Shown one piece after another: positions 11,199-18,744 of a stretch of DNA of 40,843 nucleotides (position 1 is its first letter; each line of letters starts with the position of its first letter). Origin of the DNA: JBCBCP01 sp038530575 (GTDB taxonomy: Bacteria; Pseudomonadota; Alphaproteobacteria; Rhodobacterales; Rhodobacteraceae); assembly GCA_038530575.1 (NCBI GenBank), contig JBCBCP010000027.1, positions 1-40,843 of the forward strand, given 5' to 3'. The position numbers and the translations under genes are program-made. The notes beneath the pieces were generated by a model. That model was not told where the DNA came from. It saw only the letters and a program-made list of their open reading frames with translations, and did not search any database.

Positions 11199-11714
11199 TT
11201 ACTTCATGTGGTTCAATCCTGACCGGACAAATGTCGTCATGTTGTTAAGCATCCGGTCGGTCCACATCTGGTGTCTTTGGGCATAGAGATAGCTGAGATT
11301 CACCATGTCCCCGGGCATCGCCCGACCGTCCACCACTTTTCCGATGTTCACTGTCATATTGGTTGAACAGTGCAAGTAGTTGAAACTCATCATCCCAAGC
11401 GATTGGTATATGATGTTTATGTAGCCTGCCGCGTCAGGCACCTCGGACGTGACCCAATCCTCGATGACCGACGCCTTTAACGCGGTCTGGCCAGGCGCCG
11501 TACCTGTACCCGCATCCACATAATCGAACCCTGCTTGCGAGACGAGTTCGCGCAGCCGGTTTTCGACGGCCAGCACCCTGTAGGAACATTTTGCATTGAC
11601 CTTGTGGCCAATGAAAACGGCGATCTTTTCCTTTGCCGACGCAGCCTGCGCAACCGCCACGGTTGAAAGCGTCACACATATTGCCGCGATCAGCGATTTG
11701 CGTGCGAATGTCAT
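11199..11714 (-). CDS. Small secreted protein of unknown function
   Basis: The protein is about 171 residues. It has a signal peptide (FARKSLIAAICV, then VAQAASA before KEK) and a mature part with two cysteines (AKCSYRV and LHCSTN) that could form a disulfide in the periplasm. I do not recognise the family. The ATG at 11714 was preferred because it starts the signal peptide and follows a GGGGACGG ribosome site; the ATG at 11738 would add eight residues. It converges on the glycosyltransferase with only 8 bases between them. Nothing in the context fixes a role. Confidence 0.65.
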   Translation of the reverse strand: MTFARKSLIAAICVTLSTVAVAQAASAKEKIAVFIGHKVNAKCSYRVLAVENRLRELVSQAGFDYVDAGTGTAPGQTALKASVIEDWVTSEVPDAAGYINIIYQSLGMMSFNYLHCSTNMTVNIGKVVDGRAMPGDMVNLSYLYAQRHQMWTDRMLNNMTTFVRSGLNHMK

Positions 11715-11789
11715 ATTTGGCCGTCCCCCAAGTCTCATGTTTCCGTAAAAGTAAACTCCAGACGGGGCCGTATTGAAAGCCTGTTTTGA

Positions 11790-14117
11790 TTACCGATCAT
11801 CCGGTGCGCCACCGGGGACCGCCCCGGCTTGTTCCTGCGCGGCTTGCGTTGCGGCAGCTGTGATTGCGGCGCGGTCTTCGTCCGTCAACTCGTCCCGCCC
11901 GGCCACATCGGGCAGCGCCACGCGGACTTCGCGGCGAGCAAAGTCAATCCCGGCCGCTTCGAACTCTGCCTTCACGCGATTAAAGATCTCTTTGCGGATC
12001 ATGAACTGCTTGCCCGGCTTGGCCATGAACTTGCCGCGGATAACCATGCCGACCTCGTCGATTTCGAACACGCCCTGTGATTTGAAAGGCTGAAGGAAAT
12101 CAGGGCCGAGTTCTTCGGTGGCGAGCAGATCCTGACCAATCTTCTTGAAGATCTTTTTGACCTTGTTGGGGTCCGTGTCGAAAGGCACCGTAAACTTCAG
12201 CTTCATGATCACCCAGTCGCGCGAATAGTTGGTGATCTTTGGCACTTCGCCATAGGGGATCGTGTGCACCGGCCCCTTGTGGTGGCGCAGCTGCAGCGAC
12301 CGGATCGAGATTTTCTCGACCGTGCCCATCGTCCCGTCAATCTCGACATATTCGCCGGTGCGGAAGGCATCGTCGATCAGGAAGAAGACTCCCGACACCA
12401 CGTCGGTCACCAGTTTCTGCGCGCCGAAACCGATGGCGAGGCCGACGATACCGGCACCCGCCAGAAGCGGCGTTGTATCCACCCCGACATTGCCCAGCGC
12501 CAGCAGCAGGAACACCACCACGATGGCCACACGCGTCACCATCAAGACCAGCGGCAGCACCGTCGACAGGCGCGAGCCCCCTGCCCCGCCACCATCGCCC
12601 CCGAAATCGGCATTGTCCGGGTCATAGCCCGAGGCGGTGAACTCCGCCGCCAGCTTGCGGTTGATGTAAAGCGAGGCAACCTCGTAGAGCAGATAGCCGA
12701 ACGACAGCACGATCAGGAATTCGATGGCACGCGCCGCAAGACGCTCGCCCACCCCGGCCGCTGCCAGACCCGCCGGATCAAGGCCCCAGACCCGCGCCAG
12801 GACAATCACCACGATACCGAACACGATGATACGCCCAATGCGGATATAAGACCGCAAGGTCGCGTTATACGCCCGCTCGGCCACCGTACCTTCTCCGGTC
12901 ATGGCCGGGACAAGGTGGCGGACAAGACCGCGAATGCCTGTGTCCATGGCCGGCGCAAAGCTGGCAAGAATAAGCGTGACGTAATGGGGCGCGCGCTGCA
13001 GCAGCTCAAAATTGCCGTAGCTGACCATGATATTCACCAGATACCAGGTGAAGACCGACACGAAGATCAGGAAATAGGGATAGGCCCGCGCCACAAACTC
13101 TTCGCCGCGGGTTACCGCGTGCCCGCCGCGCATCATGTCCGACATCGCGCCCCTATAACGCCACGCGAGGGCGGCAAGGTACACATGCACCGCGAGGTTC
13201 AGCCAGAAGCCCAGCCGCGTCTCTCCCATCGGCACGCCGTTCAGGGCATTGAATTGCACGATCACGGTCGAAAACCCGATCAGCACAGCGATGCATACGG
13301 AGTGAAACACGATGGCACGCGCATTTTCATTCGTGGCATAGACAATACGATATTCCGGGTTTTGCGGCGCCATGCAGAACCGCGATACGGCCCAGAGCAT
13401 GCGTGGAAAGCCGATCAGCCACCAGCCTATCAGGCCAATATACACCTGCATTTCGGCCGGGAATATCACCAGCGACACGCCCCATGTTGTCAGGACGAAA
13501 ACACCGACCGCCAGAACATCGACCAGAAGCCGACGAAACAAGGATTCAAGCGTCTTGCGCAGCGTCAACGCCTCGCCGAGGGGCAGCGCGCGCAGCGACC
13601 CTGTCATGCGACGGAACGCCCATTCCACAGCAAAACCGATCACCAGCGTCACCGCGAACAGCCCAAGGAAGGTCGTCAGCCCGGACGCGCCAAACGTGCC
13701 GAAAAAGGTCGCAAAGGCTTCTCCCTGCTTTTGCGCCAGCAGCGGGAGGCGCTCTACCGCCGTCGTCACGGAGCCAAACGCGCCGGACGTCGCGTGGTAG
13801 AGAAAGTCAGACACTTCGGTTTCCGCGGCCTCTTGCGCGTCTTGCGCCTTGAGCGCCATCTGCGCGAGCAAGACCTCGCGGACCTGCGCGTCTGACAGAC
13901 GCGAGATCAGCGCGTTAGCCTGCTCTTCGGTCAGGGTCTCATCCAGCAGGGCCGAGGCATCGGGGCCATCGGGGGCCGCGTCCCCACCAACAAAAAGGCT
14001 TTGGGCCTGCACCGGCGCGGCAAGTAGCGCGAACAATGCAAAACAAGCCGCGATGATGCCGTGAAACATATGGCGCCCCGCGCCACGAGGTTGCAGCGAG
14101 TGTTTGATTTTGCGCAT
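11790..14117 (-). CDS. Large MscS-family mechanosensitive channel
   Basis: This is a 775-residue inner-membrane channel protein. A signal peptide (FHGIIAACFALFALLAAPVQA) is followed by a periplasmic helical region and then many membrane segments through about residue 560. The MscS core follows: the pore-lining segment with AGAGIVGLAIGFGAQKLVTDVVSG, then the beta domain (FRTGEYVEIDGTMGTVEKISIR) and the cytoplasmic alpha/beta end. It is larger than E. coli MscS (286) and resembles the YbiO/YjeP-like long members that protect against osmotic downshock. The ATG at 14117 gives the signal peptide and has an AAGGA site; an upstream in-frame ATG at 14243 would put a long Arg-rich leader in front. It is transcribed away from the ABC operon. 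Confidence 0.93.
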   Translation of the reverse strand: MRKIKHSLQPRGAGRHMFHGIIAACFALFALLAAPVQAQSLFVGGDAAPDGPDASALLDETLTEEQANALISRLSDAQVREVLLAQMALKAQDAQEAAETEVSDFLYHATSGAFGSVTTAVERLPLLAQKQGEAFATFFGTFGASGLTTFLGLFAVTLVIGFAVEWAFRRMTGSLRALPLGEALTLRKTLESLFRRLLVDVLAVGVFVLTTWGVSLVIFPAEMQVYIGLIGWWLIGFPRMLWAVSRFCMAPQNPEYRIVYATNENARAIVFHSVCIAVLIGFSTVIVQFNALNGVPMGETRLGFWLNLAVHVYLAALAWRYRGAMSDMMRGGHAVTRGEEFVARAYPYFLIFVSVFTWYLVNIMVSYGNFELLQRAPHYVTLILASFAPAMDTGIRGLVRHLVPAMTGEGTVAERAYNATLRSYIRIGRIIVFGIVVIVLARVWGLDPAGLAAAGVGERLAARAIEFLIVLSFGYLLYEVASLYINRKLAAEFTASGYDPDNADFGGDGGGAGGSRLSTVLPLVLMVTRVAIVVVFLLLALGNVGVDTTPLLAGAGIVGLAIGFGAQKLVTDVVSGVFFLIDDAFRTGEYVEIDGTMGTVEKISIRSLQLRHHKGPVHTIPYGEVPKITNYSRDWVIMKLKFTVPFDTDPNKVKKIFKKIGQDLLATEELGPDFLQPFKSQGVFEIDEVGMVIRGKFMAKPGKQFMIRKEIFNRVKAEFEAAGIDFARREVRVALPDVAGRDELTDEDRAAITAAATQAAQEQAGAVPGGAPDDR

Positions 14118-14332
14118 CTGTTCCTTGCCCGTCGTTGTGTCCCGCGGCCTTCGCGCCGGGTGCTGCGAAGTTTTGGCCGCAGAACCTGAGTGACGCAAAT
14201 GTTTTATGCATGCGCGGTCAGGCAGGCCTGCGCCGCGCGGCACGGCCCCGGCCTGCGGACTTGCGCTTGAACTCCGCCTCGAAACCGAGGACGGTGCGCG
14301 CCGAGACGTCCCGCAGGAAAGAGCAGGGTGCG

Positions 14333-14923
14333 ATGACCGGCAAAGTGACCATAGCGGCGATCGCGGGGGTGATCCTTGCGGCGCTGGCGGCCTTCGGGTT
14401 GACGCGCGGGCAAGGCGGGCTCGATCAGAGCCAGGCGTTTACCGCGCCGGGCCTCGATCCGATGACGCAAGCCGAGGCGCAGGCCGATTTCTGGCGCCTC
14501 ACGCCCGCCCTGTTGCTGGTCGTCTATGAGGCCTTTGCCAAGACCGAAGAAGACGCGATCTACGACACGCTGGCCAGTGTGACCCATGGCGACGCGCTCG
14601 AATATCTGTACCTCGAACGGGTCGGCGCGATGAAGGGCGGCGGGCTCGAAGAGGCGGACCAGACCATTCACGAAATCAAGCTGCTGAGCACCCAAGTGGC
14701 GCAAACCCGCAGCGGGCTGGCCATCGATGCCTCTTGGCAGGTAATCGGGACGGTGGGCCATGCCGAACACCTGCACGTGCGCGGCAACACCTATAGCGCG
14801 GACCTGACCGTGTCGCCGGTGGAGGGCGCGTGGCGGATCACCGACTTCACCCTGCGCGAGGTCAGCCGCGACGCCGCCGGAGAGACCTTTTTGGCCCCGC
14901 CCGATGCGCCAGAGGCCGAATGA
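14333..14923 (+). CDS. Membrane-anchored periplasmic protein, first gene of the metal ABC operon
   Basis: The 196-residue protein has an N-terminal hydrophobic anchor (VTIAAIAGVILAALAAFG) and a soluble domain that should face the periplasm. A His-rich patch GHAEHLHVRGN lies before a beta-rich end (YSADLTVSPVEGAWRITDF). I do not recognise a named domain; proteins with a similar His-x-His end next to FtsX-type ABC genes come to mind, but I cannot verify this. The ATG at 14333 has a GGAAAGAGCAGGG leader. Its stop overlaps the ATPase start, so it belongs to the same operon. A role as an accessory metal-binding or regulatory subunit is inferred. Confidence 0.7.
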   Translation: MTGKVTIAAIAGVILAALAAFGLTRGQGGLDQSQAFTAPGLDPMTQAEAQADFWRLTPALLLVVYEAFAKTEEDAIYDTLASVTHGDALEYLYLERVGAMKGGGLEEADQTIHEIKLLSTQVAQTRSGLAIDASWQVIGTVGHAEHLHVRGNTYSADLTVSPVEGAWRITDFTLREVSRDAAGETFLAPPDAPEAE

Positions 14924-15588
14924 TGGTCACGCTTGAGGATGTGCGCTTTGCCTATCCGGGCGGCTTTGCGCTGCATGTACCTAGCCTCGAGGTGCAGGAT
15001 GGCGAGCGGGTGGCGATTGTCGGGCCGTCGGGGTCGGGCAAGACGACACTGCTGAACTTGATCGCGGGGCTAATTACGCCTGATGCCGGGCGTATCACCG
15101 TCGCCGGCACTGACGTGAGCGCCCTGAACGATGCCGGCCGCCGGCGTTTCAGGGCGGGCAGCATCGGGTTCGTGTTTCAGGACTTTGCCCTGCTGGACTA
15201 TCTGAGCGCGCGGCAGAACGTCCTTTACCCCTACCGCATCACCCCCGCGCTCAAGCTGACTTCGGATGTCCGCGCCCGCGCCGACGCGCTGGCGGAGGCC
15301 TGCGGGATCGGCGGCAAGTTGGGGCGCCATCCCGCCGCGCTGAGCCAGGGCGAACAGCAGCGCGTCGCCATCTGCCGCGCGCTGATCACCCGGCCGCGCC
15401 TGATCCTGTCGGACGAGGCGACCGGCAACCTCGACCCCGGCGCCAAAGCGCGGATCATGGACCTCTTGTTCGAACAGGCCGCAGAGGCCGGGGCGGCGGT
15501 GCTGGCCGTCACCCATGATCACGAACTGCTGCCCCGCTTTGACCGCACACTAGACTTCGCGCAATTCCGCAGCGGGGCGCCCGCATGA
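14920..15588 (+). CDS. ABC transporter ATPase, LolD/MacB type
   Basis: The 222-residue ATPase has Walker A GPSGSGKTT (about residues 37-45), a Q-loop in FVFQDFALLDYLSARQN, the signature LSQGEQQR and Walker B LILSDEAT followed by the conserved switch His (VTHDHE). Its size and Q-loop context match LolD/MacB/FtsE-type ATPases that pair with FtsX-like permeases. Two start codons stand side by side (ATGATG at 14920 and 14923); either gives the same protein within one residue. It overlaps the upstream stop and the downstream start by four bases each, so the genes are tightly coupled. It probably powers the permease encoded next. Confidence 0.93.
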   Translation: MMVTLEDVRFAYPGGFALHVPSLEVQDGERVAIVGPSGSGKTTLLNLIAGLITPDAGRITVAGTDVSALNDAGRRRFRAGSIGFVFQDFALLDYLSARQNVLYPYRITPALKLTSDVRARADALAEACGIGGKLGRHPAALSQGEQQRVAICRALITRPRLILSDEATGNLDPGAKARIMDLLFEQAAEAGAAVLAVTHDHELLPRFDRTLDFAQFRSGAPA

Positions 15589-16754
15589 ACGCGGCTTTTC
15601 TTGCCTTTGCCTACCTGCGCTATCACTGGGCGCGCAGCCTTGTTCTGGTGCTGGTCACCGCGCTGATCCTCTTTGTGCCCGCCGCCACGCAATCGCTCCT
15701 GTCGGCCAGCGAACGGGCGCTGGTGGCGCGGGGCGAGGCGACGCCGCTTTTGCTGGGCAGTCGCGGCTCCCAGCTCGACCTGACCATGGCCGCGCTGTAC
15801 TTCTCGGACGAGCGGCCCGGCCCGGTGCCGATGCAGGCGGTCGAAGACATCTGGGACAGCGGGCTTGCCACGCCCATCCCTGTGCACTCTGCCTTTTCCT
15901 CTTCGGGGTTTCGCATCGTCGGCACGACGCTCGATTACTTCGACTTTCGCGCGCTAGACGTGCAATACGGGCGCGGCCTGTCCCTGCTGGGCGATGCGGT
16001 GATCGGCGCGGACGTGGCCCGCGCCTTGGGCAAAAGAGTTGGCGACACGCTGGTGTCGGCCCCCGAAAACCTCTTTGACCTCGACGGGGTCTACCCGCTG
16101 GAAATGCCCATCGTAGGGGTTCTCGCCCCCACGGGCACGCCGGATGACGGCGCAATCTTTGTCGACATCAAGACGGCCTGGGTCATTCAGGGCATCGGCC
16201 ACGGGCACGAGGACGTGGTCACAGCCGCCGATATCGCAGAGGGCACCGCGGCGCTGGCAGGTGCGGCGGTGGTTCAATACCAGCGCATCACCCCGGACAA
16301 CATCGATAGCTTCCATTTTCACGGCGATCAGAACAACTTTCCCGCGACAGCCGTCATCGTCCTCCCCGAAAGCACCCGCGCCGCCACGATCCTCAAGGGC
16401 CGCTACCTCGACACGGACCAGCCCACGCAGCTGATCGAGCCCGCGGCCATCATCGCGGGGCTGGTCAGCCGAATCTTCCGGATCAAGGCGCTCCTCGATG
16501 CGGTCACCGCGATCATCGCCGTCGCCGCACTGGCCGCAGTGGGCCTGGCCGTCTTTCTCAGCTACCGGCTACGCGCGCGCGAGGTCGCAACGGCCGTGAA
16601 GCTGGGCGCGCGGCGGGGCATGGTCCTTCGGCTCTTGTCAGCCGAGACGGTTACCTTACTGTTAATCTCAGGCGGTATTGCTGCGGTCGCGGCCAGTGTC
16701 GTCGCGCGGAACTCGGAACGCTGGGTGGGCTGGTTGCTGGCCTTAGGCAGTTGA
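15585..16754 (+). CDS. FtsX-like ABC permease, apparently three-helix form
   Basis: The 389-residue inner-membrane protein has one N-terminal membrane segment (about residues 17-36), a periplasmic domain of about 260 residues, and two C-terminal segments (about 305-326 and 353-373). Between them lies the cytoplasmic motif ARRGMVLRLL, preceded by RAREVATAVKLGA, the typical FtsX coupling region (compare REI/AvLkalGA). Classical MacB/LolE permeases have a fourth segment after this; here the protein ends about 16 residues later, with no room for it. It starts at an ATGA overlap with the ATPase. Type VII ABC systems usually transmit mechanical work to the periplasm rather than carry substrates, so acting on the periplasmic metal-binding partners encoded next is plausible. 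Confidence 0.85.
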   Translation: MNAAFLAFAYLRYHWARSLVLVLVTALILFVPAATQSLLSASERALVARGEATPLLLGSRGSQLDLTMAALYFSDERPGPVPMQAVEDIWDSGLATPIPVHSAFSSSGFRIVGTTLDYFDFRALDVQYGRGLSLLGDAVIGADVARALGKRVGDTLVSAPENLFDLDGVYPLEMPIVGVLAPTGTPDDGAIFVDIKTAWVIQGIGHGHEDVVTAADIAEGTAALAGAAVVQYQRITPDNIDSFHFHGDQNNFPATAVIVLPESTRAATILKGRYLDTDQPTQLIEPAAIIAGLVSRIFRIKALLDAVTAIIAVAALAAVGLAVFLSYRLRAREVATAVKLGARRGMVLRLLSAETVTLLLISGGIAAVAASVVARNSERWVGWLLALGS

Positions 16755-16770
16755 AACAAGGGGAGTCCTC

Positions 16771-17538
16771 ATGACACGTTCACTCACCGCCGCCGCGCTT
16801 GCCGCGCTGATTGCTGCCGCCCCTGCCGCGGCGCATTACGGCATGATCATCCCGGACGACCCGATGATCAGCCAGGCCGACGGGCGCAGCGTGGCCCTGA
16901 CCATGTCATTCTCCCACCCGTTCGAGCGGGACGGCATGATCCTAGAGACCCCTGCCGCCTTCACCGTGACCCACGAGGGTGCCACCACAGACCTGATGGG
17001 CGCGCTGCAGGGCGCATCGGTCATGGATCAGCCCGGCTTCACGCTCGACTACCCGCTTGACCGCCCCGGCACCTACATCTTCGCGATGGAGCCGAAGCCC
17101 TATTGGGAACCGGCGGAGGATGCGTTCATCATCCACTACACCAAGACCTACGTGACCGCCTTTGGCGATGATGAGGGCTGGGACACGGAACTGGGCCTCA
17201 AGACCGAAATTGTGCCCCTGACCAAGCCCTTTGGCCTGTGGGAACACAACGTCTTCCAGGGCATCGTCAAGATGGACGGCGCACCGGTCCCCTATGCCGA
17301 GGTCGAGGTGGAGTTCTACAACACCGTGGGCGCGACAGCCCCTGACGATCTGATGATCACCCAAACGGTCAAGGCAGATGCCGCGGGCGTCTTCACCTAT
17401 GCGCCGCCCAGCCACGGCTGGTGGGGCTTTGCCGCGCTGAACACCGCCGATTACACGCTGCCCCAGGACGGCACGTACAAGGCGGTCGAGCTTGGCGCCG
17501 TCATCTGGGTGCATTTCGAGGAGTGGACCGGCCAGTGA
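16771..17538 (+). CDS. DUF4198 periplasmic protein (nickel/cobalt-uptake related)
   Basis: The 255-residue protein has a signal peptide ending in APAAA before HYGMIIPDDP, which exposes an N-terminal His. The rest matches the DUF4198 family (MSFSHPFERDGMIL, FAMEPKPYW, FGLWEHNVFQGIV, FHEE-like end with VIWVHFEEW). DUF4198 proteins are found with nickel and cobalt ECF/NikMNQO transporters and TonB receptors and are thought to bind metal or metal complexes in the periplasm. The start has an AAGGGGAG site. It lies 16 bases after the permease gene and overlaps the next gene by one base. Confidence 0.85.
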   Translation: MTRSLTAAALAALIAAAPAAAHYGMIIPDDPMISQADGRSVALTMSFSHPFERDGMILETPAAFTVTHEGATTDLMGALQGASVMDQPGFTLDYPLDRPGTYIFAMEPKPYWEPAEDAFIIHYTKTYVTAFGDDEGWDTELGLKTEIVPLTKPFGLWEHNVFQGIVKMDGAPVPYAEVEVEFYNTVGATAPDDLMITQTVKADAAGVFTYAPPSHGWWGFAALNTADYTLPQDGTYKAVELGAVIWVHFEEWTGQ

Positions 17539-17864
17539 TGCGCGCCGCGGCCTTTGCGCTTCTGGTCGCTGCGGCCCCCGCTGCGGCGCACCAGCTGATC
17601 GTGTTTGCCTCGGTCGATTGCGAGGCCGTGACGGTCGAGGCCAAGTTCTCAAACGGGCGCGTGGCGCAGGCGGGTGAGGTGCGCATCAAGGACGGTGAAA
17701 ACACGCTGCAGGCCACGCTGGGCCTGCAAAAGGACGGCACCGCGCGCGCTCTGCTGAACACGCTGGATCATTCCGGCGGCCTGCTGATCGAAGTCGACAC
17801 GGGCGGCCACGACAATTACTGGATCGTCACACCAGAGGATATCGCCCGCGCATGTGGAAGCTGA
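17538..17864 (+). CDS. Small NikL-like secreted protein
   Basis: This 108-residue protein has a signal peptide ending in APAAA before HQLIVFASVDCE. The mature part is a small beta domain with a KDGEN turn and the ending DHSGGLLIEVDTGGHDNYWIV. This pattern is similar to the NikL/CbiL-like periplasmic components of nickel and cobalt transporters as I remember them; it is not a firm match. It is translationally coupled on both sides, by a one-base overlap with the DUF4198 gene and a 13-base overlap with the ZnuA-like gene. It exposes a His after signal cleavage, like its DUF4198 neighbour. A shared metal-binding task is likely. Confidence 0.72.
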   Translation: MRAAAFALLVAAAPAAAHQLIVFASVDCEAVTVEAKFSNGRVAQAGEVRIKDGENTLQATLGLQKDGTARALLNTLDHSGGLLIEVDTGGHDNYWIVTPEDIARACGS

Positions 17865-18742
17865 TCTGTGCCGCCCTCCTGCTGATCGCACCGGCTGCTC
17901 TCGCGCAGGAGAGCGTGCGGATAACAGCTGTTAACTACCCGCTGCAGTACCTGACCCAGCGGCTGGTGGGGGACGCCGGGGTGGTCGACTTCCCCGTTCC
18001 GGCAGGCACCGACCCCTCCTTCTGGCGGCCCAGCGTCGCTGATATCTCGGCCATTCAATCGTCGGACCTGATCGTGCTGAACGGCGCGGGCTTTGCCACC
18101 TGGACCGATCGGGTGTCGCTGCCCCGGGCGCGGGTGCTGAATACGTCTCGGCTGATGAAGCACAGGTATATCGAGACCGAAACCATCACCCACAGCCATG
18201 GCGATGGCGGCACGCATTCGCACGAGGGCATCGCGACCTATACCTGGCTGGACCCGACCTTTGCCCGTGCGCAGGCCGAGGCGATTGCGGCAAAGCTGAC
18301 GGCCAAAGGCTTGGTGCCCGAAGACGTCGTCGCAGCGCGCCTCGCCGCTCTGCGCGATGAGCTGAACGCGCTTGATGCGCTCGCGGCGGGCGCCTTGGCC
18401 CCTGCGGCGGGCGTTCCGCTGATCGCGACGCACCCGCGCTACCAGTACCTCGCGGACCGGTATGACCTGCAGATCACCGCGCTGGAATGGGAGGCGGGCA
18501 CAGCGCCAGATGCCGAAGAGCTGGCCGCGCTCGAGGACCTGGTGGCAACATCCGGCGCGCGCGTGCTGATCTGGGAGGCCGCGCCGCCGCAAGCGGCCAT
18601 CGATCAGGCCGCCGCGCTGGGGCTGACAAGCGTTGTGTTCGAGCCGATGGCCCACGCGCCGCAAGATGGCACGTTCCTGTCCGCCTTCGCCTCCGCGATC
18701 GAGCGGCTGGCCAGCGCGACCCGGCAGAGCCTCGACAACTGA
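17852..18742 (+). CDS. ZnuA/TroA-like metal-binding protein with altered ligands
   Basis: This 296-residue periplasmic protein has a signal peptide (MWKLICAALLLIAPAALA) and the TroA/ZnuA fold. A charged His-rich loop, HSHGDGGTHSHEG (residues about 114-126), is typical of zinc members. The third His ligand is present at 194 (ATHPRYQYL). The first and second ligand positions are changed: DPSFW (Ser56) replaces the usual DPH, and TYTWLDP (Thr131) replaces the usual HxWLDP. Zinc could instead bind through the loop and His194. No ZnuB permease or ZnuC ATPase is near; the partner appears to be the FtsX-type ABC system upstream. Its stop lies 2 bases from the stop of a convergent gene. Confidence 0.85.
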   Translation: MWKLICAALLLIAPAALAQESVRITAVNYPLQYLTQRLVGDAGVVDFPVPAGTDPSFWRPSVADISAIQSSDLIVLNGAGFATWTDRVSLPRARVLNTSRLMKHRYIETETITHSHGDGGTHSHEGIATYTWLDPTFARAQAEAIAAKLTAKGLVPEDVVAARLAALRDELNALDALAAGALAPAAGVPLIATHPRYQYLADRYDLQITALEWEAGTAPDAEELAALEDLVATSGARVLIWEAAPPQAAIDQAAALGLTSVVFEPMAHAPQDGTFLSAFASAIERLASATRQSLDN

Positions 18743-18744
18743 AG

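Noticed and set aside
12264..13895. 543-codon plus-strand frame opposite the MscS gene
   Set aside because: It is a long shadow frame caused by high GC, His/Arg/Gln-rich and without motifs. The MscS frame on the other strand is unmistakable.
14200..14220. Possible Zur-like palindrome (GCAAATG...TGCATGC) upstream of the metal ABC operon
   Set aside because: Only three outer base pairs match in the dyad, so it does not meet a Zur box. No convincing metal-regulator site was found by eye.
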